The position numbers were made by a program, and so were the translations under genes. The notes beneath the pieces were generated by a model. It saw only the letters and a list, made by a program, of their open reading frames with translations, did not search any database and was not told where the DNA came from. 64,000 nucleotides of DNA from Oryzias latipes (lineage: Eukaryota > Chordata > Actinopteri > Beloniformes > Adrianichthyidae), in assembly GCF_002234675.1 (NCBI RefSeq), contig NC_019867.2, positions 3,986,001 to 4,050,000 of the forward strand. The letters run 5' to 3'. Positions 53,098 to 62,438 of this stretch are shown piece by piece (position 1 is the first letter of the stretch; every line of letters starts with the position of its first letter).

Positions 53098-54066
53098 ATG
53101 AGCAAGGCCGAGAAGAGAAAGACGGAACTCAAGAAATCGCTAGCGAGTGTTGGCTCTGTTAGCAAACCTGCTAACGTTAGCCAACCTGCAAAGCCGTCTG
53201 CGTCGAGTAAGACTACTGATGCTAAAGTCAAATTAATTGACTCAATGCATGACTACATGGAGGCAGTTTCGGAACCATTCCTAATGGAAGAAGAAGACTT
53301 CCCTGCTCTTCCCTGCACACCCACTGCTTCCCCAGCTGGTAAGCTGAGAAAAGTCACAGAAACGGAGACAGAGGCTGTTCTTTCTCAACTCTCGTCACTT
53401 ACACAATTGATAAACTCGAGGTCAGACACTCTGGAAAAGTTAATTAGCGGCAACTCCAGAGAGATCTCTGAGATGAAAAAAGCTGTGCAGGAGAACTCCA
53501 TGCAAATCTCAGCTGTAAAAGGCTCCGTTGATGTCGTTTGTACTGAAATTAGTGACATGAAGAACAGAGTGATCCACGCTGAGGCACAACTGGAGAAATA
53601 TAAAACAATCGTGGAAACACAGGAAAAAAGGATCTCCCAGCTGGAAAGCTACTCCCGCCGCTGGAATCTGAAACTTCGCGGTTTGGCTGAGAAAGAAAAT
53701 CAGAACGTGCGGCAAGAAGTGATCCAGATCTGCCAGTCTGTTCTACCGGAGGCGAAAGACAAACTCCCCGATGTTGTGGATACGGTGCACAGACTCGGCC
53801 CGAAGAGACCGAACAACAACCAACCGAGAGGGATCATCATCCAGTTTACTGCGAGGATTCACCGCGATGCTGTCTGGCGCGCTGCAAAGAAATCTGGCTT
53901 CCTGAAAGAACACAACCTGAGGATGTCGGAGGATCTGTCTGCTGAGGACCGCGAACGGAGAAACCAACTGTGGCCGGCCGTGGAGAAAGCCAGGAGGGAG
54001 AACAAGCTGGCGTTCTTTGTTGGAGGACGTGCCTTTGTGAATGGTAAAGAAATCCTGCCGCCTTAA
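53098..54066 (+). CDS. L1 ORF1p, nucleic-acid chaperone
   Basis: 322 residues from the ATG at 53,098 (MSKAEKRKTELKK). The frame is open a little further upstream, but only with a TTG, so this ATG is chosen. The N-terminal third is Ser/Lys-rich, followed by a heptad-rich coiled coil (about residues 80-190, with repeated S.L..L, EISEMK and EISDMKNRV blocks). An RRM-like core follows (RRWNLKLRGLAEKENQNVR), then a basic C-terminal domain ending near KLAFFVGGRAFVNGKEI. This order is that of L1 ORF1p, which trimerises and coats element RNA. No stop or frameshift was seen. ORF2 begins 496 bp later in a different frame. Confidence 0.93.
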   Translation: MSKAEKRKTELKKSLASVGSVSKPANVSQPAKPSASSKTTDAKVKLIDSMHDYMEAVSEPFLMEEEDFPALPCTPTASPAGKLRKVTETETEAVLSQLSSLTQLINSRSDTLEKLISGNSREISEMKKAVQENSMQISAVKGSVDVVCTEISDMKNRVIHAEAQLEKYKTIVETQEKRISQLESYSRRWNLKLRGLAEKENQNVRQEVIQICQSVLPEAKDKLPDVVDTVHRLGPKRPNNNQPRGIIIQFTARIHRDAVWRAAKKSGFLKEHNLRMSEDLSAEDRERRNQLWPAVEKARRENKLAFFVGGRAFVNGKEILPP

Positions 54067-54562
54067 CGAAGGCTGCAGATGTGAAAGCTGGATCTGAACG
54101 TTTTTTGCTATTTTCCACATTTGTCAAAAATGATACTGTTGCTTATAATTTGATTTTATTTGAGCTCATAAGCTATTGCATTCAAGCTGCTACTTTTTAT
54201 TTTAATTTTTATCTTGCTTTAATTTTGTTTTTGATATAACATTATAATGTTATTTTAAGTATTACATTATACTTAAATGTGAATCAAGTAGCAACATTGT
54301 GGGTTTTATTTTTATTTATTTTTTTCTTAAAACATTTACTCTTATGAGTAAGATGGGACTAATAACGCCCATCACTTTGGTGTTATTTCATAAGGAAATA
54401 ATTATTGTTAGGGTCTTAGTTCACAGCTTTTTTTGTAATGGTTTGCAGGTTCTTATCCTCTTTCTGTTCCTAAGCGACCAAAAATCCTTAACTCAACTTC
54501 TTTTTTCTTCTTCTTTGGTCTAAATATCTTTTGTTTTTGTTCTTTTTTTCTATTTCAACTTC

Positions 54563-57500
54563 ATGTCTTTATCCATTATTTCTTTAAATGCGAGAGGTTT
54601 AAGAAACAATGTTAAACGTAAAGCCATTTTTTTATTTTGTAAGCAGTTTAATTCAGATTTTTGTTTTATCCAAGAGTCCCACTCAACTGAACAAGACAAA
54701 TCCTTCTGGAGGTCACAGTGGGGAAATGATGTGTGGATGTCACATGGTACAGAGCGAGCTGCTGGTGTCTGCATTCTCAAAAACAGATTCAATGGAAAAG
54801 TTTTGCTATCTGACAGCGATAAAGATGGTCATTACATTTTTATGATACTTGAAGTAGCCCATTCCGTCTTTATTCTAGTCAACGTGTACGGGTTCAACTC
54901 TCAAACAGAAAATAATCTTCTCTTCAATAGACTAGAAACACGTTTATTGCACTGGCTGTCTAAATACCCAAAGTCTTTTATAATATTTGGAGGGGATTTT
55001 AACACAGTTTTTGATAATTCTATGGATAGATGGCCTCCCAGGAGTCCAGACTCTAACTCTCCTATAAAGTTGTTTGCACAAAATTTAGATTTAATTGATT
55101 CTTGGAGAGACTCGCATCCAAACCAAAGAGCTTATACATGGTGTAACAAATCACAGACCAGACACTCACGCATTGATTTCTGGCTTACTTCTAAAGACTT
55201 AAAAAATGTTAAAACAGATATTCATGCCACACCGCTTTCAGACCATAAAACAATTCATCTAACCGTCCCTTTGTCGAGCTCCTCTGGCACCAAAGCTTCA
55301 TATTGGAAGTTAAACAGTACCATTCTTGAGCATCTGGAGGTGATTTCTGAAACTCATCGCTTAATAAAACTTTATTGGAACAAAGCACTAGCTGAACACT
55401 CATTCTGTAATAATTGGGAACTTTTGAAATACGAACTTGGTAAATTTTTTAGAAAATATAGCTCTGACTTAACAAAAAAAAGAAGAGCTGTTGAGACAGA
55501 TGTAATACAGAAGATTGCTCTTCTTATATCTAAGCCAACAGATGTCCTAGATGAAACGGATAAAACAGCTTTAATAGACTTACAACACAAGTTAGATGAC
55601 ATTTATAAGCGCAAAGCAGAAGGAGCGTTTATCCGATCTAGGAGAAGGTGGATTGAAGAAGGAGAGCAGAACTCTGCCTATTTTTTCAGGCTAGAGAAAC
55701 ACCAGTCCAATAGTAATTCTATTTCACAATTAAATATTAATGGGGTCATTTCTGATGATAGAAGTACCATAGCAAAATATTGTTCTGATTTTTATAGTAA
55801 ACTCTATTCTTCCAACTATTGTTCAACATCTGCCCTTACCTTTCTTAACACTGTCAATAATATTACTCCAGTGAGTGAAGCGGACAGAGTCTGTTGTGAT
55901 GATGTCATCTCTTTGAATGAGGTTACAGATGCTATAAAATATCTGAAAATAAATAAATCTCCTGGAACAGACGGCCTTACTGCCGAGTTCTATAAACAGT
56001 TTTCTGACAATTTAGCCCCATTTTTATTAAAAGTTTTTGAAGAAAGCATTAACAAGGGTGCACTCCCTCCCACGTTATCTCAGGGACTGATTACCTTGAT
56101 CCCTAAACCGAGAAAGGACCCTCTTTCCTTAGATAACTGGCGACCAATCACCTTATTGAATTGTGATTATAAGATATTGGCTTTGATTCTTGCAAATAGA
56201 ATAAAGCCAGTCTTAGATACAATTATTGATGAAAATCAGTCTGGATTTATGCAGAATCGTCATATCTCAAACAATATTAGATTAATTTTAGACATACTAG
56301 ATTACTCAGAACTCGTGCAGGATGACAGTCTCATTCTTTTTCTAGACTTTTATAAGGCCTTTGATTCTTTAGAACACAATTTTATTATTGCTGCTTTAAA
56401 TAAATTTGGTTTTGGTCAATTCTTCTGCAATGCTGTTCAAACTTTATATGTCAATAGTAATAGTTCTATAAAACTCGCCAGCGGAACTTCTCCTAGATTC
56501 TTCTTGAAACGTGGGGTAAGGCAGGGATGCCCCTTGTCAGTCTATCTGTTTCTTCTTTCTGTTCAACTCCTTAACCTACATATCAAACTCAGCCCATTAA
56601 AAGGTTTAATTGTGGCTGAGAGGGAAATATTCATAAGTCAACTAGCAGATGACACTGCTCTCTTTCTCCGAGACGCTTCACAAGTAGCTGTGGCGATTAA
56701 TATCATCCAGTCCTTTTCTAAAGCTTCAGGACTTACCCTTAATTTAAATAAATGTGAAATTCTGCCTGTTAAAAACTGTTTGCTTACATCTATCCAAGGT
56801 ATTCCTGTAAAAACATCTGTTACGTACCTTGGTATTCAAATCACTAAAGATATGCAATCCAGATGTTCTATAAATTTCTCTCCAATAATAGATAAAACCA
56901 AAAAAAACCTAAACCAATGGCTGCAAAGAGATTTGTCTTTGAAGGGCAGAGTTCTGCTTACGAAAGCAGAAGGAATCTCTCGTTTGACGTATGCAGCTCA
57001 ATCTCTACAGGTTAATAACACAGTCTGCAATACAATTAATAGAATATTATATAACTTTCTATGGAGAAATAAAACTCACTATATCAGAAAATCTGTTATT
57101 TTAAATACCTCTGATAAAGGCGGTTTAAATTGTATTGATTTTACTGCCCTTAACAATACACTCAAGGTAATCTGGATTAAGAAATATCTTAATAACCCCA
57201 CATCTATCTGGAACTTTATTCCACATTTTGTATTTTCAAAGGTAGGAGGCCTTAACTTCCTGCTGTGCTGTAACTATAGTATTCCAAAAATCCCTTTGAA
57301 ACTGTCAAATTTTCATCAACAGGTTCTCTTAGCCTGGGCTCTGATTTACAAACACAACTTTTCTCCACAGAGTTGTATTATCTGGAATAACTGTAATATT
57401 GTCTATAAAAGGAAAACTCTGTTTTTAAATAATTGGTTTAATAATGGTATAATTTTCCTCAAACAATTATTCAAAGAACCTGGATTATTATATAACTACT

Positions 57501-58288
57501 CAGATTTCACAAAGCAGTATAAAGTACCAATAACTCCCAAAGAATTTGCAGTAGTGTTTGATGCCGTCCCATCTGGGATTTGCATGTTATTCAGGGGTTT
57601 CTACAGCGCTCCTCCTCTGACTCTTCATCCTCCTGATGTGCTCAAATCTCCTCTGGGTAATTTCTGCTTCACTTCCGCTAAACAGTTGAACTCAAAAATC
57701 AGAGCTTTGTTTCAAGATAATTTAGTTTCTGTTCCATCAGCTATCTTTTATTGGGCTAATTTCACTTCTAACATTGATTGGAAAAAAGTCTGGTCTTTAC
57801 CACAAAAATACTTCTTAACAAATAAAGTCAAAGAAATCTCTTTTAAACTCCTACACAGATTTTATCCAGCAAAGCATTATTTAACTAAATTTAAGGCTGA
57901 CATAAACACCAGTTGTACTTTCTGCCAGAAACAACCTGAAACCTGCTCTCATTTATTCTGGTCTTGTGAATTTACATACAGATTTTGGAAAAACATTCAC
58001 AAATTTATCACCGATTCTATTTTTGCTGACATACAACTTTATTATAAAAACATACTTTTTGGTTTTCATAGCTTTGATGTCAAAGACCGTGATGCTTTCT
58101 TTTGTGTAAACATGGTATTATTTATCGCTAAATTTCATATACACAAAAGAAAATTTTCCAATAAAAAACCGGATTTCTTTGTGTTCAAACTGGAACTGCA
58201 GCATTATTTAAACTTAATTTCTGCTTCAAAAAATACAAAAGCTCAAAAAACAATTAGCATCTGTAAATCTTTTGGACTGCTGACATAG
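54563..58288 (+). CDS. L1 ORF2p, endonuclease and reverse transcriptase
   Basis: 1,241 residues with no internal stop, starting MSLSIISLNARGLRN. The N-terminal APE-type endonuclease (about 1-235) keeps its landmarks: N9, E38 (IQESHS), VYGFN, GGDFN, SRIDFWL and SDHK. The reverse transcriptase (about 465-760) shows SPGTDGLTAEFY, NWRPITLLNCDYKI, ENQSGF, LDFYKAFD with D595, GVRQGCPLSVYLFLL, and the catalytic dyad D696/D697. The dyad reads LADD rather than the more usual F/YADD. A C-terminal Cys/His cluster (CTFCQKQPETCSHLFWSC) matches the zinc motif of these proteins. It nicks target DNA and reverse-transcribes the element's RNA at the nick. Two residues differ from what I would expect, LADD and the V in PLSVYLF; either may be family-normal or damage. 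Confidence 0.95.
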   Translation: MSLSIISLNARGLRNNVKRKAIFLFCKQFNSDFCFIQESHSTEQDKSFWRSQWGNDVWMSHGTERAAGVCILKNRFNGKVLLSDSDKDGHYIFMILEVAHSVFILVNVYGFNSQTENNLLFNRLETRLLHWLSKYPKSFIIFGGDFNTVFDNSMDRWPPRSPDSNSPIKLFAQNLDLIDSWRDSHPNQRAYTWCNKSQTRHSRIDFWLTSKDLKNVKTDIHATPLSDHKTIHLTVPLSSSSGTKASYWKLNSTILEHLEVISETHRLIKLYWNKALAEHSFCNNWELLKYELGKFFRKYSSDLTKKRRAVETDVIQKIALLISKPTDVLDETDKTALIDLQHKLDDIYKRKAEGAFIRSRRRWIEEGEQNSAYFFRLEKHQSNSNSISQLNINGVISDDRSTIAKYCSDFYSKLYSSNYCSTSALTFLNTVNNITPVSEADRVCCDDVISLNEVTDAIKYLKINKSPGTDGLTAEFYKQFSDNLAPFLLKVFEESINKGALPPTLSQGLITLIPKPRKDPLSLDNWRPITLLNCDYKILALILANRIKPVLDTIIDENQSGFMQNRHISNNIRLILDILDYSELVQDDSLILFLDFYKAFDSLEHNFIIAALNKFGFGQFFCNAVQTLYVNSNSSIKLASGTSPRFFLKRGVRQGCPLSVYLFLLSVQLLNLHIKLSPLKGLIVAEREIFISQLADDTALFLRDASQVAVAINIIQSFSKASGLTLNLNKCEILPVKNCLLTSIQGIPVKTSVTYLGIQITKDMQSRCSINFSPIIDKTKKNLNQWLQRDLSLKGRVLLTKAEGISRLTYAAQSLQVNNTVCNTINRILYNFLWRNKTHYIRKSVILNTSDKGGLNCIDFTALNNTLKVIWIKKYLNNPTSIWNFIPHFVFSKVGGLNFLLCCNYSIPKIPLKLSNFHQQVLLAWALIYKHNFSPQSCIIWNNCNIVYKRKTLFLNNWFNNGIIFLKQLFKEPGLLYNYSDFTKQYKVPITPKEFAVVFDAVPSGICMLFRGFYSAPPLTLHPPDVLKSPLGNFCFTSAKQLNSKIRALFQDNLVSVPSAIFYWANFTSNIDWKKVWSLPQKYFLTNKVKEISFKLLHRFYPAKHYLTKFKADINTSCTFCQKQPETCSHLFWSCEFTYRFWKNIHKFITDSIFADIQLYYKNILFGFHSFDVKDRDAFFCVNMVLFIAKFHIHKRKFSNKKPDFFVFKLELQHYLNLISASKNTKAQKTISICKSFGLLT

Positions 58289-58478
58289 ATTTACTCTCGC
58301 ATTTTCTCTTTTCTCTTTATTTTTTTGTTTCTTTTTATTTTTTATTCCCTTTTGTGTTTATTATTAATAATTAGTATTTTTTAAAGAATGCAACATGTTT
58401 GTTCTGTATTCAGAATTCTATTGTACATTATATGTGCATAATTGTTGTATTTTCTTATTTTGTAAGTTGCAATTGTTC

Positions 58479-58511
58479 AATAAAAAAAAAAAAAAGTAAA
58501 AAAAAAAAAAA
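58479..58511 (+). promoter_or_regulatory. L1 polyadenylation signal and A-rich tail
   Basis: AATAAA runs directly into an A tract of about 28 nt, interrupted by GT, that ends at the second copy of the target duplication. This marks the 3' end of the insertion. Confidence 0.9.
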
Positions 58512-58535
58512 GAGAATGAAGAAATGACATCTGAG

Positions 58536-58545
58536 GAAACGGAAA
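58536..58545 (+). promoter_or_regulatory. IRF/ISRE-like core upstream of the TRIM gene
   Basis: GAAACGGAAA (followed by GT) matches GAAANNGAAA. It lies 9 bp after the L1 target duplication and about 140 bp before the TRIM ATG. Several such cores are expected by chance in 64 kb of AT-rich DNA, so position is the only support. Confidence 0.35.
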
Positions 58546-58682
58546 GTTAAATGACTTTGCTGAACTGAACTCAGACGCCACTGAAGTTCTTTAAATCTCT
58601 GCTGGAAAAAAAAGACTTGTGGAATATTTTCATCCTGAACTTCAAGACAGAAGCTGGTGAGTCTGAAAGACTTTGGTTAGAA

Positions 58683-60101
58683 ATGGCTGAGAGAGCTGCT
58701 CTTCTTGAATCTTACCTGAAGTGTCACGTTTGTTCAGAGACTTTCAATGATCCTGTAACTCTGAGCTGCAACCACAACTTCTGTTGGAGCTGCCTGCAGA
58801 AGTTCTGGGAACAAACTCAGAACAAAAACTGTCCCATCTGTAAAAGAAAAACTTCTAAAGATCATCCTGCTGTGAACCTTTGCCTGAAGGAACTTGCTGA
58901 CTCGTTTGCTGGAAGACAGAAATCTGAATCATCGGAGACAAAAACAGGAGAGCAGAAGTTCATGGAGGTCTGCAGGAAACATCCAGGAGAATCCAAACTG
59001 TTCTGTAAAGACGAGCAGAGAGCTTTTTGTCCTTTCTGTGAGTTTTTTCAGCACCAGAGTCACAAAGTGGTTCCTGTAGAAGAAGCAGTCAGAGAGCTGA
59101 AGGAGGAGCTGAAATCTGACTTAAAGTCTCTGCAGGACAAGAAGATCAAATACAAAACAATGGAGAAAACATACAATCAGATGATTCAACACTCCAAGAA
59201 GCAGCTGCTGTCCACAGAGACACAGATCAGAGCAGAGTTCAACAAGCTCCAGCAGTTCCTGAAGGAGGAAGAGGAGTCCAGACTGGCAGCTCTGAGGGAG
59301 GAAGAGGAGCAGAAGAGGAAGACTGTGATGGGAGAGATGAAGAGGATCCAGGAGCAGATGTCCTCTCTGTCAGAAAGTATCAGTGCTGTTGAAGCAGAGC
59401 TGCAGAAAGACAAGGAGACGTTCCTCAGCAGTTGGAAAGACACTCAGAGCAGAGCCAGAGCCCAGAGCTCGCTGTCAGACCCACAGCTGCTCTCAGGAGC
59501 TCTGATAGATGTGGCCAAACATGTGGGCAACCTGTCCTTCAGAGTCTGGGAGAAGATGAAGGAGAAGGTCCACTTCAGTCCGGTCCTACTGGACCCAAAC
59601 ACTGCAAGCAGATATCTTTATCTGTCTGATGATCTGACCAGTGTGAGATTTGGAGAAACTTCTCAGCAGCTTCCTAACAATCCAGAGAGAAACATGTATT
59701 TTGTTTCTGTTTTTGGCTCTGAGGGATTCAGATCAGGGAAACACAGCTGGGAGGTGGAGGTGGGAGATCATCCTCACTGGAACATTGGTGTGACTAAAGA
59801 GTCTGTTAAGAGGAAGGGAGAGAGTTCTATTTCACCAAAAGATGGAATCTGGTGTTTAGATCTTGAGAATGGAGAATACACAAACGGTGTTGGTCAGACT
59901 GTCACTGTGACCAAGAGTCTCCAGAAGATCAGAGTCCAGCTGGACTATGACAGGGGGGAGGTGTCCTTCTACAACCCTGAAGACGTGACTCACATCTACA
60001 CTTACAAAGACACTTTCACTGAGAAACTTTACCCGTATTTCAATGTTGGAGAATCTGGAGAAGCAAAAACCTCTAAACTCCAAATCTGTCCGACTGATTG
60101 A
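58683..60101 (+). CDS. Intronless TRIM E3 ubiquitin ligase (RING, B-box, coiled coil, PRY-SPRY)
   Basis: 472 residues in one exon. The ATG at 58,683 (MAERAALLESYLKCHVC) has A at -3. The upstream frame stays open but has no ATG. RING finger C14-C53 (CHVC...CNHNFCWSC...CPIC) has all eight zinc ligands. B-box C97-H127 (CRKH...FCKDEQRAFCPFC...HQSH). Glu/Lys-rich coiled coil about 135-265. Complete PRY-SPRY about 295-472 (LDPNTAS, HSWEVEV, LDYDRGEVSFYNP, YPYFNVG). The layout is closest to the fish TRIM35-like / zinc-binding protein A33-like genes; the exact orthologue cannot be set. Such proteins attach ubiquitin, and many act in antiviral signalling. Absence of introns suggests an ancient retrogene or the normal single-exon form of this fish group. 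A full-length L1 lies just upstream. Confidence 0.93.
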   Translation: MAERAALLESYLKCHVCSETFNDPVTLSCNHNFCWSCLQKFWEQTQNKNCPICKRKTSKDHPAVNLCLKELADSFAGRQKSESSETKTGEQKFMEVCRKHPGESKLFCKDEQRAFCPFCEFFQHQSHKVVPVEEAVRELKEELKSDLKSLQDKKIKYKTMEKTYNQMIQHSKKQLLSTETQIRAEFNKLQQFLKEEEESRLAALREEEEQKRKTVMGEMKRIQEQMSSLSESISAVEAELQKDKETFLSSWKDTQSRARAQSSLSDPQLLSGALIDVAKHVGNLSFRVWEKMKEKVHFSPVLLDPNTASRYLYLSDDLTSVRFGETSQQLPNNPERNMYFVSVFGSEGFRSGKHSWEVEVGDHPHWNIGVTKESVKRKGESSISPKDGIWCLDLENGEYTNGVGQTVTVTKSLQKIRVQLDYDRGEVSFYNPEDVTHIYTYKDTFTEKLYPYFNVGESGEAKTSKLQICPTD

Positions 60102-60128
60102 GATGATTTAACTCTTTGGTCATTGAAA

Positions 60129-60134
60129 AATAAA
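60129..60134 (+). promoter_or_regulatory. TRIM gene polyadenylation signal
   Basis: AATAAA 28 bp after the TRIM stop, in GAAAAATAAAAATTG. This gives a very short 3' UTR of about 50-60 nt. A later signal cannot be excluded. Confidence 0.55.
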
Positions 60135-60159
60135 AATTGATCAAACCAATGCTCTGATG

Positions 60160-60899
60160 TTCTTTTAGCAGAAAATTTGTATTTTTGTGTATAAAACCTT
60201 TAACCCTAAAATATTATTTTAAAACTCTGATTTGTTCATTTAAAAAATTTGTTCTTGTCCGTTCCACTCCCAACATTAACGTGGATTGGATTGCAGGAAA
60301 GCTGAAATCGCAAATGTTGATTCCATTTCTGTTTTTCTTTGTTCTTTAGTGTCTCAAATATTTTGTATCTGAATTTGATTTTCACTGCAGCATCTCTAAA
60401 ATGTTCAATGACAAGTTTCTGCTGTTTCTGTTCAAGTAAATGTGAATCAGCTGTTAAATCTCCTTCATGAGTCAGAAATCAGGAGCATTTCAGACAAAAA
60501 CTGTGCAGTTAATGTTTTTCTCAGGTTCAGGAAGAAGAAACGGATCAGAAGAAGGTTTTTCATGTTGGATGATGGTTTCAAATAGATTCAAGCTTCTGTG
60601 ATTTATTTGATTTCTGTCAGAATTTAAAAGGCTCAAAGTAAAAAAAATGTTTTTATTGTCTTCACATCAAAGCATAATACTACATTGATTTAAACTTTAA
60701 AAAAGTTTTAATGGTAGATATTCTTTAAGCAGCTTAACTCTTTAGGTCTTTTTGTAATTGAATTGTTGAATTTTTGAATTAACCCACCTCCATGATCAAA
60801 ATATGAAATGAATTAAATGAGGAGAGCAATAATATGATGAACACACATTTGACCTGAATTCATTTTTTTGAAATAAATACAATCAGAAAATTGTTATTT
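60160..60899. other. Intergenic, nothing seen
   Basis: AT-rich DNA between the TRIM gene and the Tc1-type element, with no supported ORF or repeat. Confidence 0.4.
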
Positions 60900-61346
60900 T
60901 ACAGTTTTTCTCCATTGGTTTGGCTCATTTCTCGAAACAGAAATACATTCTCAAAACAACATGGACAAACCTCCAAACCACTCTGCAATTGTTCACAACA
61001 GAATGGCATTTCTCATTAGTTTCATCAAATTTCAAATGTCTTAGTACAAGTCTCAATGTCTCAGTACATCTTTCAAATGATGAAGTACAAGTAGCCTTCA
61101 TTTAGCACAGATTCCATTAATAGATCTTGTTGATCTAAACTGATTGTTGATTCTCAGTCTAATGGTTGTTCGCTCCAAAATGAGTCAGCATCATTTCATT
61201 GTGTAAGTCATCACATGCACAATAGTCTGTTCAGTTGTCTAAATCAATCAAGAACATAATACCATGAATACGATATATGAATCACTTGGAACATTTGATA
61301 CATTTATTACAGCAATTGACAGTCAGGTGAAACTAGAACTTGACTA

Positions 61347-62005
61347 ACGAAGGAGGATGTCCCAGGCCAGTGAGGGGGCAATATAATTATGTGTGCTGCC
61401 ATATCTGAGAATGGTGAGGCCACTCACATCACCAGGCTTGGCCCATACAATACACAGAAAATCCTCATCTTCTTTGACCGCCTTCCCTTTGATTTGATCC
61501 CTGGAACTGAGAGAGGTCTCGTAGGGCCTCACCTACCACTATATGTTATTGTATGGGAATATGTGAATTTCCACCATGGCCCGCCCATCAGGGCCTGGTT
61601 CACTACTCATCCAAGGATGGTCATAGTTTTCCTACCACCTTACTCTCCTTTTCTCAATCCTATTGAGGAGTTTTTCTCCACTTGAAGGTGGATAGTGTAT
61701 GAACATCGAGCTCAAGATCAGAGGTCCCTGCTCCATGCCATGGATGCTGCGTGTGAGGATGTTGCAGGAGATCAGTGTAGGGGATGGTTGCCACATGTAC
61801 GCCGTTTCTTCCCTCGTTCCATCACAAGGGCGAAAATACGCTGTGATGTGGACGAGAATCTGTGGCCAGACAGACAGCAGAGTGTGGACGGCCAGCAGGG
61901 TGAGGACGCTGGCCAGGAGAGGGAGGGTGATGGGAGGGTGAGGACAGCGACCAGTGAAGAACTGTTGGTTTTGAAACTCAAGCATGTGCTTGTCTTGCCC
62001 ACTTA
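61347..62005 (+). pseudogene. Broken DDE transposase (Tc1/mariner-IS630 superfamily)
   Basis: One frame carries clear transposase sequence (MCAAISENGEATHI, LGPYNTQKILIF, FLPPYSPFLNPIEEFFS, then CEDVAGDQCRGW, RRFFPRSITRAKIRCDVDENLWP). It is cut by TGA at 61,371-61,373 (probably an old CGA) and by TGA at 61,683-61,685, where relatives have a Trp. Both halves stay in the same frame, so the second break is a nonsense mutation, not a frameshift. The second catalytic Asp of the usual WDN-FH motif reads WEYVNFH, so it is lost too. The N-terminal DNA-binding half is not recognisable upstream. The protein cannot be active. Confidence 0.85.
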
Positions 62006-62438
62006 AGCAAGATGCTCACGATCTTTGAACTTGTGCAGAAGATGGATACCAACTTGGAGCGTATTTCTGCCCGAATTGAGGCAAGACTGGTCTAAATTGC
62101 CCACTTTTCAGATCAAATCTGCCTCGAATAGCTGTACCAGCCAAGGACACAGCCGGCAGAGCAAACAACCTGCTGGCGCCGGGAAAAATCTAATTTAATC
62201 AGACCCCCCCTCTGTGCTGAGGACTTCTGTCCTTGACTCCAAGAAAACAAGATATTCGCTTCCAGAGTGTGAAGACCGCTGTTGTGTTGAAGGTTGATGC
62301 TGCCTCGCAACCCCCCCCCCTCCTGACCTCGGTGCCGCCCCCCGCTGTGAACACTGAAAACCAGTACAGTTACCATTGTCAATAAAGGACTGAACTACAA
62401 CTGAAAGGTGGACATGAGGGATATTTCAATGGTCCTCT
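62004..62438 (+). repeat. Duplicated segment, copy A (inside the Tc1-type element)
   Basis: Begins TAAGC..GATGCTCACGATC and ends TTTCAATGGTCCTCT. Nearly the same sequence starts at 62,909, immediately after the transposon. A short frame (ELVQKMDTNLERISARIEARLV, split as ELVQKMDTNLER and ISARIEARLV) ends in TAA near its left end. Near its right end it has GTCAATAAAGGACTG. Compared with copy B it lacks about 650 bp between GTGAACACTG and CAGTACAGT. Confidence 0.85.

Larger units (their letters stand above)
52919..58527 (+). mobile_element. Full-length LINE-1 clade retrotransposon with target-site duplication
   Basis: The element spans about 52,935-58,511 and is bounded by a perfect 16-bp target duplication GAGAATGAAGAAATGA (52,919-52,934 and 58,512-58,527). 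It has a short 5' UTR of about 160 bp, ORF1 (53,098-54,066), a 496-bp AT-rich spacer, ORF2 (54,563-58,288), a 3' UTR of about 190 bp, AATAAA (58,479-58,484) and an A-rich tail interrupted by one GT. Both frames are open. Intact ORFs and an unmutated duplication point to a young copy. The 5' end is not truncated, judging from the GC-rich start GCGGGGGGGTGACC. It split DNA that now forms the proximal upstream region of the TRIM gene. Confidence 0.96.

Noticed and set aside
58617-58682. Upstream extension of the TRIM frame
   Set aside because: It begins with TTG and lacks an ATG; the RING domain follows directly after the ATG at 58,683.
61695-62006. A separate small gene after the transposase
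   Set aside because: It is in the same frame as the upstream half and is simply the transposase C-terminus after a nonsense codon.
62113-62382. Minus-strand ORF in copy A and its relative at 63,193-63,462
   Set aside because: They lie over C-rich low-complexity parts of the duplicated segment and share no protein-like pattern.
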